DNA of 64,000 bases from Avidehalobacter sp964569265 (GTDB taxonomy: Bacteria; Bacillota; Dehalobacteriia; UBA4068; UBA4997). Of this stretch, positions 1-8,366 are shown piece after piece. The position numbers and the translations under genes were made by a program. Location of the stretch: positions 12,290 to 76,289 of the forward strand of contig CAZMTO010000005.1 of assembly GCA_964569265.1 (NCBI GenBank). The letters are read 5' to 3'. A model generated the notes under the pieces. The model had not been told where the DNA came from and ran no database searches. It saw nothing but the letters and a program-made list of their open reading frames with translations. Position 1 is the stretch's first letter. Each line of letters starts with the position of its first letter.

Positions 1-2
1 TA

Positions 3-536
3 GCTGCTGCTGAATCTTTTGCTACCGGCGATGTAGACTTTAAGACTCAGTTGACCTCTATCAAGAACTCCGGCGCTGACGCTCTGTTCTTGCCCTTCTA
101 CTACACCGAGGTTGCTTATGTTGCTAACCAGAGTGTTGATGTAGGTTTGGATCTGCCCCTGTTTGGCTGCGATGGCTGGGACGGCGTTATTAAGCAGTTG
201 GGCGGCGACACCTCTTTGGTAGAAGGTGCTGTATTCCTGACTCCCTTCTTTGCTGACGGCACTGATGAAGCTACCGTAAACTTTGTAACCCTGTACAAGG
301 ATGCTTACGGTGCTGTTCCGGATCAGTTTGCTGCTGACGGCTACGATGCAGTTTACGCTGTAGCTAAGGCTTTGGAAAAGGCCGGCACCACTGACAACGC
401 TGCTCTGGTTGCTGCAATGCACGAAATTGAGCTGGCCGGCGTTACCGGTACCATGACTTGGGACGAAAACGGCGATGCTGACAAGGGCGCTATTCTGGCC
501 AAGATTCAGAACGGTGCAGTTGTTCCTGCCGAATAA
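3..536 (+). CDS. livK: Branched-chain amino acid ABC transporter substrate-binding protein, C-terminal part
   Basis: The frame is open from the window edge, so this is the last ~177 residues of a periplasmic-binding-fold protein of the Leu/Ile/Val (LivJ/K) type. Visible hallmarks are the segment DALFLPFYYTEVA, the FGCDGWDG turn and the FAADGYDAVY helix, all typical of the second lobe of this family. The family captures branched-chain amino acids or related small amides outside the membrane and delivers them to LivH/LivM. The liv permease and ATPase genes follow on the same strand, but a strong terminator and a new promoter separate them, so the binding protein is probably transcribed separately and at a higher level. 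The internal TTG at 51 is not the start. The ligand cannot be judged because the N-terminal lobe is outside the window. Confidence 0.9.
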   Translation, partial: AAAESFATGDVDFKTQLTSIKNSGADALFLPFYYTEVAYVANQSVDVGLDLPLFGCDGWDGVIKQLGGDTSLVEGAVFLTPFFADGTDEATVNFVTLYKDAYGAVPDQFAADGYDAVYAVAKALEKAGTTDNAALVAAMHEIELAGVTGTMTWDENGDADKGAILAKIQNGAVVPAE

Positions 537-554
537 GCTTTTAACATCTAAGGG

Positions 555-579
555 GGCTCTCGCAAGAGAGCCTCTTTTT
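555..579 (+). terminator. Rho-independent terminator after livK
   Basis: A perfect 7-bp stem (GGCTCTC 555-561 with GAGAGCC 566-572) closes a GCAA tetraloop and is followed by TC and a run of T (575-579). It lies 18 nt after the livK stop and partly uncouples livK from livHMGF. Confidence 0.92.
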
Positions 580-672
580 AATTGGTGGCGCACAGTATGC
601 CGCAGTTTTTTTTGCGTAAAAAAATAAATGCAAAAAATTTTGTATATTTTGGCGTCTAACTAAAAAAAACAA

Positions 673-702
673 TTGTCTTTAGCGGGTGGTTTGTGTTATA
701 AT
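673..702 (+). promoter_or_regulatory. Sigma-70-type promoter for livHMGF
   Basis: TTGTCT (673-678) and TATAAT (697-702) are separated by 18 nt, and a TG at 694-695 makes an extended -10. The promoter sits between the livK terminator and livH. The rest of the 580-766 gap shows no gene. Confidence 0.75.
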
Positions 703-766
703 ATCTAAATAGTATGCAAAAGCCTATGCTAAAATGCCATAGCTTAGGTTTAATGAGGTGATTTAT

Positions 767-1642
767 TTGGGATTTTTGGCACAAATGATAAACGGGCTTA
801 GCCTGGGCAGTATTTATGCGCTGATAGCCCTTGGCTACACCATGGTTTACGGCATTTGTAAAATGCTGAACTTTGCACACGGTGATGTTATTATGGTGGG
901 TGCTTATATGCTTTCTATTGCAATGGCAACCCTGCACCTGCCGCCTTTTGTTGCTATATTGGTAAGTATGGTGGTGTGCGCACTGCTCGGTGTTATTATT
1001 GAGCGTGTGGCCTACAAGCCTTTGCGTAACGCTTCGCCGCTGGCGGTTTTAATTACCGCTATTGGCGTAAGCTACTTTTTGCAAAGCCTGGCCCTGCTGC
1101 TGTTCGGCTCTAATCAGCGCAAGGTAGAGTCGGCTATTGATGTGTCTTCGGTGCAGTTTGGCGAGCTTACCATTGGCGGCAATGCCATAGTAACGCTGGT
1201 TGTTACTATTGTGTTGATGATTGGCTTAAACTGGTTTATTAACCATACTATGACGGGTAAGGCAATGCTGGCAGTGTCAGAGGATAAAGGTGCTGCCCAG
1301 TTGATGGGTGTAAACGTAAACCGCACCATTGCCGTAACCTTTTTAATCGGCTCGGCTTTGGCTGCCGTTGCCGGTGTGTTGTTTGTATCATCTTATGGCT
1401 TTGTTGGCCCCTACACCGGCCAAATGCCCGGCATTAAGGCATTTGTAGCGGCGGTTTTGGGCGGCATCGGTTCGGTGCCGGGTGCTATGCTGGGCGGTAT
1501 ATTGCTCGGCGTTATCGAAAGCCTTTCCAAAGCGTACATTTCTACTCAGTTGGCTGATGCTATTGTGTTCAGCGTGTTGATTATTGTGCTGCTGGTAAAG
1601 CCCACCGGTCTTTTGGGCAAAAAGAGAATGGAAAAGGTTTGA
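767..1642 (+). CDS. livH: Branched-chain amino acid ABC transporter permease LivH
   Basis: An integral membrane permease of the LivH/BPD_transp_2 family, one half of the channel that imports branched-chain amino acids. The N-terminus has the family signature MINGLSLGSIYALIALGYTM followed by LNFAHGD. The C-terminal half carries the EAA-like cytoplasmic loop (FVAAVLGGIGSVPGAMLGG) that contacts the ATPases. At 291 residues it is full length. The TTG at 767 was chosen because GAGGTG (755-760) lies 6 nt upstream of it; a GTG at 758 overlaps that ribosome-binding site. It is the first gene of livHMGF and starts ~65 nt after a good promoter. Confidence 0.93.
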   Translation: MGFLAQMINGLSLGSIYALIALGYTMVYGICKMLNFAHGDVIMVGAYMLSIAMATLHLPPFVAILVSMVVCALLGVIIERVAYKPLRNASPLAVLITAIGVSYFLQSLALLLFGSNQRKVESAIDVSSVQFGELTIGGNAIVTLVVTIVLMIGLNWFINHTMTGKAMLAVSEDKGAAQLMGVNVNRTIAVTFLIGSALAAVAGVLFVSSYGFVGPYTGQMPGIKAFVAAVLGGIGSVPGAMLGGILLGVIESLSKAYISTQLADAIVFSVLIIVLLVKPTGLLGKKRMEKV

Positions 1643-1666
1643 TCAACAAAAGGCGGAGATTTTGCA

Positions 1667-2641
1667 ATGAAAAAACTTTTAACAAAAAAGAATATGGCAG
1701 CCCTGCTGTTGATAATTGCCATTTATGTTGTGCTGGCTGCCTGCGACAGTATGGGTTTATTTAACCGACAAACCAAGGCACTGCTGGTACCTATCGGTAT
1801 TAACGTAATGCTGGCGGTTTCGCTTAACCTTATGGTTGGCTTTTTGGGAGAATTATCGCTTGGCCACGCCGGTTTTATGTCGGTGGGCGCTTATGCCGGT
1901 TGTATGACAACTATTTACCTTGATATGCCGGTTTGGGCTGAATTTCCCATTGCTATGCTGGTAGGCGGTATTGTAGCCGGTATTTTCGGCTTAATTATCG
2001 GTATACCGGCGCTGCGTTTAAAGGGTGACTATTTGGCCATTGTTACTTTGGCCGCCGGTGAAATTATCCGTTCGGTGCTTAACAATTTGTCTATTGTGGG
2101 CGGCAGCGGCGGTTTAAACGGTATTCCGCGGTATTCTAACTACACCATAGTTTATGTTATGGCGGTTATCACCATTATTGTTATTGCCAACCTGGTAAAA
2201 TCGCGCCATGGCCGTGCTATCTGCTCCATCCGCGATAACATTATTGCGTCGGAGGCTATGGGTATACCGGTGGTATATTACAAGCTGCTGGCGTTTGTGG
2301 TTGCGGCGTTTTTTGCCGGTATTGCCGGTGTGCTTTACGGCCATAATCTGGGTATTTTAAAGCCCAGCACCTTCGACTTTAACAAGTCTATTGAAATTTT
2401 GGTTATGGTAGTTATGGGCGGTATGGGCAACATACCGGGCAGTATTATTGCAGCTATTGTAATTACGGTGCTGCCCGAGCTGCTGCGTAGTCTGGCCGAT
2501 TACCGTATGCTTATTTATGCAGTTGTACTTATTGCTATGATGCTGCTTAACAACAACGCCAAGTTTAATAATTTTAAGGCACAGCTTTTTAGCAAAAAGG
2601 CAGCTAAAAAGGGCGCAGCCCCGGCAAAGGAGGTCGAATAA
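1667..2641 (+). CDS. livM: Branched-chain amino acid ABC transporter permease LivM
   Basis: The second membrane subunit of the liv transporter, 324 residues, pairing with LivH. The sequence shows an N-terminal hydrophobic anchor, the family motif LNLMVGFLGELSLGHAGFM, the LKGDYLAIVTLAAGEI segment, and the EAA-like loop EILVMVVMGGMGNIPGS near residue 250. It ends in a Lys/Ala-rich cytoplasmic tail. It starts 24 nt after livH, and its own 3' end carries the ribosome-binding site for livG (AAAGGAGG just before the stop), so translation is probably coupled. Confidence 0.94.
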   Translation: MKKLLTKKNMAALLLIIAIYVVLAACDSMGLFNRQTKALLVPIGINVMLAVSLNLMVGFLGELSLGHAGFMSVGAYAGCMTTIYLDMPVWAEFPIAMLVGGIVAGIFGLIIGIPALRLKGDYLAIVTLAAGEIIRSVLNNLSIVGGSGGLNGIPRYSNYTIVYVMAVITIIVIANLVKSRHGRAICSIRDNIIASEAMGIPVVYYKLLAFVVAAFFAGIAGVLYGHNLGILKPSTFDFNKSIEILVMVVMGGMGNIPGSIIAAIVITVLPELLRSLADYRMLIYAVVLIAMMLLNNNAKFNNFKAQLFSKKAAKKGAAPAKEVE

Positions 2642-2642
2642 T

Positions 2643-3401
2643 ATGGCCTTGCTGGAAGTTAAAAATTTAGGTATTTCCTTTGGCGGCCTGCGTGCCGTTG
2701 ATAATTTTAATCTTACTATTGAAAAAGGCGAGCTGTATGGCCTTATTGGCCCCAACGGTGCCGGTAAAACCACGGTGTTTAACCTGCTTACCGGTGTGTA
2801 TAAGCCCACTATGGGCACCTTTGCGCTGGACGGTGAAAATCTGGCCGGCAAAAGCACGCTGGAAATTGCTCATAAGGGCATTGCGCGTACCTTCCAGAAT
2901 ATTCGTCTGTTTAATAAAATGACGGTGCTGGACAATGTAAAGGTTGGTCTGCATAATCAGGTAAAATACGGCATTGGTGCCGGTATTTTCCGTTTGCCGG
3001 CATATTTTAAAGATGAAGCCTATTTAAACGAGCGCGCCAAAGAGCTGCTTAATGTGTTTGACCTTTATTCCGAAAAGGATTTTCTGGCATCTAACCTGCC
3101 GTATGGCAAGCAGCGCAAGTTAGAAATTGCCCGTGCTTTGGCTACCGACCCTAAGCTGCTGTTGCTGGATGAGCCTGCTGCCGGTATGAACCCCAATGAA
3201 ACCGCCGAACTGATGGAAACCATACATTTTGTGCGTGAAGAATTTGGGATGACGGTTTTGCTGATTGAACACGATATGAAGCTGGTATCCGGTATTTGTG
3301 AGGAGCTTACGGTGCTTAACTTTGGTCAGGTGCTGGCGCAGGGCAAGCCTGCCGACGTGCTTAACGATAAAAAGGTTATTGTAGCTTATCTGGGCGAATA
3401 G
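2643..3401 (+). CDS. livG: Branched-chain amino acid ABC transporter ATP-binding protein LivG
   Basis: One of the two cytoplasmic ATPases powering the liv importer, 252 residues. Visible motifs are Walker A GPNGAGKTT, the Q-loop region FQNIRLF, a signature segment LPYGKQRKLEIARAL (YG replacing the usual SGGQ, as is normal for LivG), Walker B LLLLDEPAAGMNP and the switch His in LLIEHDM. The longer insert after the Q-loop (VKYGIGAGIFRLP) is typical of LivG rather than LivF. It starts 1 nt after the livM stop. Confidence 0.96.
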   Translation: MALLEVKNLGISFGGLRAVDNFNLTIEKGELYGLIGPNGAGKTTVFNLLTGVYKPTMGTFALDGENLAGKSTLEIAHKGIARTFQNIRLFNKMTVLDNVKVGLHNQVKYGIGAGIFRLPAYFKDEAYLNERAKELLNVFDLYSEKDFLASNLPYGKQRKLEIARALATDPKLLLLDEPAAGMNPNETAELMETIHFVREEFGMTVLLIEHDMKLVSGICEELTVLNFGQVLAQGKPADVLNDKKVIVAYLGE

Positions 3402-3415
3402 GGGGTGGCTTGAAT

Positions 3416-4126
3416 ATGGCATTGCTTCAGGTAGAAGATTTACAGGTGTTTTACGGTGTTATTCAGGCCGTTAAGGGTATTTCGTTCGAGGTAAACAAAG
3501 GCGAAATCGTGGCGCTTATCGGTGCTAACGGTGCCGGCAAAACCACCATTTTGCATACAGTTACCGGCCTGGTGCCGGCAAAAAGCGGCAAAATTATGTA
3601 TAATGATACCGATTTGTTAAAAACGCCGTCGCATAAAATTGTTTCTATGGGTATGGCTCACGTGCCGGAAGGCCGACGGATTTTTCAGGAGCTTACGGTG
3701 TACGAAAACCTGCAAATGGGCGCCTTTACGCGCCGCGATAAAGCAGAAATTGCCGAAACGCTGGCTATGGTTTACGAGCGTTTTCCGCGGTTGGAGGAAC
3801 GTAAAAAGCAGGTGGCCGGTACGCTTTCGGGCGGCGAGCAGCAGATGCTGGCTATTGGCCGTGCGCTGATGAGCAAACCAGACATTATTTTGATGGACGA
3901 GCCTTCAATGGGCTTGTCACCGTTGTTTGTAAGCGAAATTTTTGATATTATTCAGGAGATTAACAAAGCGGGCACTACGGTGCTTATTGTAGAGCAGAAC
4001 GCTAAAAAGGTGCTTTCTATTGCAGACCGCGCCTATGTTTTGGAAACCGGCAAGATCAAACTGTCGGGCAGAGCGGCTGATCTGCTTAATGATGATTCGG
4101 TTAAAAAGGCTTATTTGGGCGAATAA
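3416..4126 (+). CDS. livF: Branched-chain amino acid ABC transporter ATP-binding protein LivF
   Basis: The second ATPase of the liv transporter, 236 residues. Walker A is GANGAGKTT, the LivF-type segment is HVPEGRRIFQELTV, the signature is LSGGEQQMLAIGRAL, Walker B is IILMDEPSMGLSP and the switch region is LIVEQNA. The ATG at 3416 is preferred over the TTG at 3410 because GGGGGTGG (3401-3408) is then 7 nt upstream. It is the last gene of the liv operon. The next gene starts 51 nt downstream without an obvious terminator, so some read-through is possible. Confidence 0.96.
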   Translation: MALLQVEDLQVFYGVIQAVKGISFEVNKGEIVALIGANGAGKTTILHTVTGLVPAKSGKIMYNDTDLLKTPSHKIVSMGMAHVPEGRRIFQELTVYENLQMGAFTRRDKAEIAETLAMVYERFPRLEERKKQVAGTLSGGEQQMLAIGRALMSKPDIILMDEPSMGLSPLFVSEIFDIIQEINKAGTTVLIVEQNAKKVLSIADRAYVLETGKIKLSGRAADLLNDDSVKKAYLGE

Positions 4127-4177
4127 TTGTCTGTTTTTGGCATATTATTTATAAGCTATACAGGGGAGTGATACATT

Positions 4178-4819
4178 ATGAGCGAAACTACGCAGGGAAA
4201 ATTTTGTATTACGATTGAACGCGGCTTTGGCAGCGGCGGCAAAACTGTTGGTGTAATTTTGGCCGAACGCCTTGGAGTAGAATATTACGACCGCGATTTA
4301 AGTCGGTTAAGCTCGGAGTTTAGCGGTATTGACGAACGTCTGTTTGTGCAGTTTGACCAAAATGTGCGCAGCCGGTTGTTTCGCAAATACAGCCCGGCAG
4401 ATTTAAAGGCGGTGCTTTCTCCGGACGATGAAAAGTTTGTTTCCGATGATAACCTGTTCAGGTTGCAGGCCCGGGTTATCAGCGATTTGGCCGAACATGA
4501 AAACTGCATTATTATCGGCAGATGTTCGGGCTTTGTGCTAAAAGGTAAACCCAATTTGCTGAGCGTGTATGTTCATGCACCTATGGAAAATTGCGTGGCC
4601 AATGCACAGCAGCGTTACGGGTTTTCGGCAGATGAAGCCCGCAAGGTTATAACGCAGGCCGATGCCAACCGCCGCAGGTACTATAAATATTATACCGGCG
4701 GGCTGGATATGGAGGATGCCTGCAACTATGATTTGACCATAAATACGGCAGAAATTACCTTTGAACAGGCGGCTGATATGATAATGGCGGCTATGAAGAT
4801 AAGGGGTATGCTTAAATAA
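4178..4819 (+). CDS. Cytidylate-kinase-like family protein
   Basis: A 213-residue P-loop protein of the cytidylate kinase-like family (Pfam PF13189 type), distinct from the essential Cmk. The N-terminus reads ITIERGFGSGGKTVG, a Gly-rich nucleotide-binding loop, followed by LAERLGVEYYDRDL. The mid-region CIIIGRCSGFVL and a later RRRYYKYYTG stretch also match this family. Members are thought to phosphorylate nucleotides or other small substrates, but the substrate is not established. The ATG follows GGGGAG at good spacing. It lies between the liv operon and a radical SAM gene, neither of which suggests a substrate. Confidence 0.8.
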   Translation: MSETTQGKFCITIERGFGSGGKTVGVILAERLGVEYYDRDLSRLSSEFSGIDERLFVQFDQNVRSRLFRKYSPADLKAVLSPDDEKFVSDDNLFRLQARVISDLAEHENCIIIGRCSGFVLKGKPNLLSVYVHAPMENCVANAQQRYGFSADEARKVITQADANRRRYYKYYTGGLDMEDACNYDLTINTAEITFEQAADMIMAAMKIRGMLK

Positions 4820-4853
4820 AATAGCTTAGGCTTATAAAAGTGAGGCGAGCGGT

Positions 4854-5762
4854 GTGGAACAGCAGGTGATTTGCAGAGGCTGTCCGCGCCGCTGCTCTGT
4901 TTTGCGGCCCCAAAGCTGCCTGCCGGGCACGGCGGCGGGGGCCTGCCGCTGCGGTTTGTTGCCGGTGCTGGCCCGTGCGGCGGCACATTTTGGCGAAGAA
5001 CCGTGCATTAGCGGTACGCGGGGCAGTGGGGCGGTGTTTTTTAGCGGGTGCGCTTTAAAGTGCGTTTTTTGTCAAAATATGCAAATAAGCCGCGGCTGCT
5101 TTGGCCGCGAGGTTAGTGTGTCCGACCTGCGTAAAATTTTTTTGCGCCTGATAGACGAGGGTGTGCATAACATAAATTTGGTAAACCCTACGCATTTTAC
5201 GGCGGCTATAGCCCAAGCGCTGGACGAGCCTTTGCCTGTGCCGGTGGTGTATAACTGCGGTGGATATGAAAGTGTTGAGGCGCTGGCGCAGTTAGAAGGT
5301 AAGGTGCAGGTGTATCTGCCGGACTATAAGTATGCCGACCGCGAACCGGCTGCAAGGTATTCGGCGGCGGCAGATTACCCGACGGTGGCGGCAGCGGCGA
5401 TAAAAGAGATGTATCGGCAAACGGGGCCTTATGTGCTTGACGGGCAGGGTATAATGCAGCGCGGTGTGCTTATACGCCATTTGGTGTTGCCGGGCAGTTG
5501 GGACAATACACGCCACGTGATAGACTGGCTGACCGAAAATTTTGCGCCCGGCGAGGTAATGTTCAGCCTGATGGGGCAGTATACGCCCTGCGGTGATTTG
5601 CAGCGTTGGCCGGAGCTGACCGAGCCGCTGTGTAATGCCGAATATGCCGATGCGGCGGCTTATTTGCTGGAGCGCGGTTGGCGGGACGGTTATTTGCAGG
5701 AGCCGGATGCCAGCGGCTGCGAGCATATACCGGCTTTTGATTTGACCGGGGTGCTGCCGTAA
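4854..5762 (+). CDS. Radical SAM protein, pyruvate-formate-lyase-activating-enzyme-like
   Basis: A 302-residue radical SAM protein of the COG1313 type. The [4Fe-4S]/SAM-binding motif is in FFSGCALKCVFCQNMQISRG (CxxxCxxC). An extra Cys-rich N-terminus (CRGCPRRCSVLRP, then CRCG) is characteristic of this subgroup and may bind a second cluster or zinc. The central YNCGGYES and LPDYKYAD motifs are also conserved in the group. The GTG at 4854 is the likely start. No target glycyl-radical enzyme lies nearby, so the activated partner is unknown. Confidence 0.85.
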   Translation: MEQQVICRGCPRRCSVLRPQSCLPGTAAGACRCGLLPVLARAAAHFGEEPCISGTRGSGAVFFSGCALKCVFCQNMQISRGCFGREVSVSDLRKIFLRLIDEGVHNINLVNPTHFTAAIAQALDEPLPVPVVYNCGGYESVEALAQLEGKVQVYLPDYKYADREPAARYSAAADYPTVAAAAIKEMYRQTGPYVLDGQGIMQRGVLIRHLVLPGSWDNTRHVIDWLTENFAPGEVMFSLMGQYTPCGDLQRWPELTEPLCNAEYADAAAYLLERGWRDGYLQEPDASGCEHIPAFDLTGVLP

Positions 5763-5778
5763 AATAATTGCTTAACAG

Positions 5779-5807
5779 GCAGAAGGTGGTGAGCCTTCTG
5801 CTTTTTT
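5779..5807 (+). terminator. Rho-independent terminator after the radical SAM gene
   Basis: An 8-bp perfect stem (GCAGAAGG 5779-5786 with CCTTCTGC 5794-5801) is followed by six T. It separates the upstream genes from the cob operon. Confidence 0.92.
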
Positions 5808-5873
5808 ATGTGCAAAATATGCATTGGGCGTACAAAATTTTACAAATGGCTGGAAATTTGCGCCGTTAGGCAT

Positions 5874-5879
5874 TATAAT
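5874..5879 (+). promoter_or_regulatory. -10 element upstream of cobT
   Basis: A consensus TATAAT at 5874-5879 lies 33 nt before the cobT ATG. The hexamer 17 nt upstream (TGGAAA, 5851-5856) is a poor -35. No cobalamin riboswitch signature was found in the ~148-nt gap. Confidence 0.5.
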
Positions 5880-5911
5880 GATAGCATACGCATTTATGGG
5901 AGGGCGCTTTG

Positions 5912-7012
5912 ATGGATACAACGCTGGATTTTGATCAGGAAAATTTTGATTTATACGAAGCCTTAAAGCAGATACAGCCGGCCGATGCGTTGGCGTATCA
6001 GGCGGCGTGCGACCACTGGAACAGCCTTGGTAAGCCGCTTTACAGCCTTGGCCTGTTAGAAAAAACCGTAAGCCGTATGGCGGCGGTAAAGGGTGATTGG
6101 CGCGTTACCGCCAACAAGCCCGGTTTGGTGATAATGTGTGCGGATAACGGCGTGGTGGCCGAAGGTGTAAGCCAGGTGGGGCAGGATGTTACGGCATCGG
6201 TTACCAAAAATTTTACCACCGGCGGCACCAGCGTGGCGGTTATGGCCAAACGTGCCGGTGTTACCCTGTATCCGGTGGATATTGGTGTAAATGCTAAGCT
6301 TGATTGCCCCGGGCTTTATAACTGCAAGGTGGCAATGGGTACCAAAAATATGGTGCAGCAGCCGGCAATGACCAAAGCCGAGGCCGAACGTGCTATCGGC
6401 GTGGGTATACAAATGGTTGCCAAATGTGTGCAGCAGGGCTGTGATATTTTGGCTACCGGTGAAATGGGTATTGGCAACACCACCACCAGCAGTGCGGTTT
6501 TGGCGGTGCTGCTTGACCAACCGGTGGAGCGGATGACAGGTAAAGGCTCTGGATTGACCAAAGCCGGTATGGAGCGCAAAAAAGCGGCCATAACCCGTGC
6601 CATACAGGTTAACAAGCCCAACCCGCAGGATCCGCTGGATGTTTTGGCTAAGGTGGGCGGTCTGGATATTGCCGGCCTGTGCGGTGTATTTTTGGGCGGG
6701 GCAATTTACCATGTGCCGGTGCTTATCGATGGTGTTATATCGGCAACGGCGGCATTGTTAGCCAAGCGCCTGTGCCCGGCAGCCGGTGATTATATGCTGG
6801 CCAGCCATTGTTCGTATGAACCGGCAGGGCAGCTTGTGTTGCAGGCCCTTGAGCTGCGCGCGCCCCTGCAAGCCGATATGTGTTTGGGCGAAGGTACCGG
6901 GGCGGTGGCCTTTTTGCCGGTTTTGCAGTTGGCGTTAACGGTTTATTATGAAATGGGCACCTATGCCGAAGCGAACATTGATAATTATATTGAACTGGAA
7001 GAAAAGGATTAA
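5912..7012 (+). CDS. cobT: Nicotinate-nucleotide--dimethylbenzimidazole phosphoribosyltransferase
   Basis: CobT transfers ribose-phosphate from nicotinate mononucleotide to a lower-ligand base to give an alpha-riboside phosphate for cobamides. At 366 residues it is of normal length. Recognisable motifs are GLVIMCADNGVVAEGVSQVG, the GEMGIGNTTTSSAV loop and the C-terminal LGEGTGAVAFLP, whose Glu matches the catalytic base of the family. The ATG at 5912 follows GGGAGGG (5898-5904) at 7 nt; a TTG directly before it is less likely. It is the first gene of cobT-cobU-cobS-cobU-like-cobC. With no corrin-ring genes in view, the operon fits corrinoid salvage or remodelling. Confidence 0.96.
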   Translation: MDTTLDFDQENFDLYEALKQIQPADALAYQAACDHWNSLGKPLYSLGLLEKTVSRMAAVKGDWRVTANKPGLVIMCADNGVVAEGVSQVGQDVTASVTKNFTTGGTSVAVMAKRAGVTLYPVDIGVNAKLDCPGLYNCKVAMGTKNMVQQPAMTKAEAERAIGVGIQMVAKCVQQGCDILATGEMGIGNTTTSSAVLAVLLDQPVERMTGKGSGLTKAGMERKKAAITRAIQVNKPNPQDPLDVLAKVGGLDIAGLCGVFLGGAIYHVPVLIDGVISATAALLAKRLCPAAGDYMLASHCSYEPAGQLVLQALELRAPLQADMCLGEGTGAVAFLPVLQLALTVYYEMGTYAEANIDNYIELEEKD

Positions 7013-7015
7013 GCT

Positions 7016-7564
7016 ATGTTGGCGTTAGTTTTGGGTGGTGCGGCCAGCGGTAAGTCGGAATTTGCCGAGCAGTTGGCTATGTGTATGGCGGCAGAGCGCT
7101 ATTATATTGCCACTATGCAGGTTTATGATGCCGAAAGTGAGCGCCGGGTGCAGCGCCATAGGGCAATGCGGCGCGATAAAGGCTTTGCCACGGTAGAACG
7201 TACATTGGCCCTTGACGGTTTAAAAATAGCGCATACCAACGGTGTGGCGCTGTTAGAATGTGCATCAACGCTGGTGGGTAACGAACTGTGCCTGCCCGGC
7301 GGTGCTGGCGAGGCTACGGCCGAGGCAATTTTTGCCGGGGTGCAAAGCCTGTTGGCACAGGGGCTTAGTTTAGTGGTGGTGTCTAATGATGTTTTTGGCG
7401 AGGGTGGTGAGCATACGCCCGAAATGACTACTTATTTGCAGCATTTGGGGCGCTTAAACTGCCAAATTGCCGCCCTAGCTGATGTAGTTACAGAGGTGGT
7501 TTGCGGCTTGCCCGTGTATCATAAAGGGGCGGCGCTGGCGCAAAGCCTTTTGGAGAAGCAATAA
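7016..7564 (+). CDS. cobU: Adenosylcobinamide kinase / adenosylcobinamide-phosphate guanylyltransferase (CobU-like)
   Basis: A 182-residue CobU family protein, which phosphorylates adenosylcobinamide and then adds GMP. The P-loop is LVLGGAASGKSEFAEQL (GGAASGKS; the usual Arg of GGARSGKS is Ala). YYIATMQ and RVQRHRAMRRDKG preserve the segment carrying the guanylylated His. The C-terminal third is less conserved: the usual NEVGxGIVP motif reads SNDVFGEGGEHTPE. A second, short CobU-like protein two genes on has the canonical version of that motif. The stop overlaps the cobS ATG by 1 nt. Confidence 0.88.
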   Translation: MLALVLGGAASGKSEFAEQLAMCMAAERYYIATMQVYDAESERRVQRHRAMRRDKGFATVERTLALDGLKIAHTNGVALLECASTLVGNELCLPGGAGEATAEAIFAGVQSLLAQGLSLVVVSNDVFGEGGEHTPEMTTYLQHLGRLNCQIAALADVVTEVVCGLPVYHKGAALAQSLLEKQ

Positions 7565-8334
7565 TGAATATATTACGCAGTATGCTGGCGGCGGTGGCGC
7601 TGTATTCTAAAGTGCCGGTGCCGCAGGTAGAATGGAACAAAAAAACCCTCGGTTATGCGCTGGCGTTTTTTCCGCTGGTGGGTTTGCTGGTAAGTGTTGG
7701 GCTGGTGGCGTGGTGCTGGCTGGCGGCAAAGCTGGCGTTTGGCAAGGTGCTGTTTGCTGCCGGGGCTACGCTGGTGCCGGTAATTATCACCGGGGGCATA
7801 CACCTTGATGGCTGGTGTGACGTGTCGGATGCTTTATCATCGTGGCAAACCAGGGAACGCCGGTTGGAAATTTTAAAGGATTCTCACATTGGGGCGTTTG
7901 CGCTTATTTGCCTTACGTGCTATGTTTTGGCATATTTTGCCGTATGGACGGAAATTGAAGTAAATACCAAAAGTGTTATGTTTATGGCGGCGGTATACCC
8001 ACTGTGCCGGGCAATATCCGGCTGGGGCATAGCCAACCTGCGCTGTGCCAAAACCAGCGGCTTGGTGGCCACCTTTGCCAACAATGCACATCGCCGCGGG
8101 GTTTCGGTGGTGCTGGTGCTGTGGTTGGCGGTAATTTCCCTGTTTTTGCTGGCGCAAGATGTTGTTTGGGCGGTTTGCGGTATGTTGGTGGCGGCAGCTT
8201 GCTTTGCTTATTACCGATACACGGCTTACAGCAAATTTGGCGGCATAAACGGCGATTTGGCCGGGTGGTTTTTACAGATATTGGAGCTTGGCTGGCTGAT
8301 ATTGCTGCTTGTTTTGCAAAAGCTGGCATTGTAA
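7564..8334 (+). CDS. cobS: Adenosylcobinamide-GDP ribazoletransferase (cobalamin synthase)
   Basis: A polytopic membrane enzyme of 256 residues that joins adenosylcobinamide-GDP to alpha-ribazole (or its phosphate), the penultimate or last step of cobamide assembly. The family motifs FFPLVGLLVSVG, GGIHLDGWCDVSDAL (metal-binding HxDG..D..D) and LKDSHIGAFAL are all present, followed by several hydrophobic helices. It is translationally coupled to cobU through a 1-nt overlap. Confidence 0.95.
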   Translation: MNILRSMLAAVALYSKVPVPQVEWNKKTLGYALAFFPLVGLLVSVGLVAWCWLAAKLAFGKVLFAAGATLVPVIITGGIHLDGWCDVSDALSSWQTRERRLEILKDSHIGAFALICLTCYVLAYFAVWTEIEVNTKSVMFMAAVYPLCRAISGWGIANLRCAKTSGLVATFANNAHRRGVSVVLVLWLAVISLFLLAQDVVWAVCGMLVAAACFAYYRYTAYSKFGGINGDLAGWFLQILELGWLILLLVLQKLAL

Positions 8335-8366
8335 AATCGGTAAGTGTATATTTAAGGAGAATAACG

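Noticed and set aside
5763..5911. Cobalamin riboswitch before cobT
   Set aside because: The gap is short and partly a terminator. I found no B12-box-like sequence or multi-stem fold.
8004..8366. Long upstream extension of the short CobU-like frame
   Set aside because: It overlaps cobS in another frame. The ATG at 8367 has AAGGAGA at good spacing and begins the P-loop-like motif.
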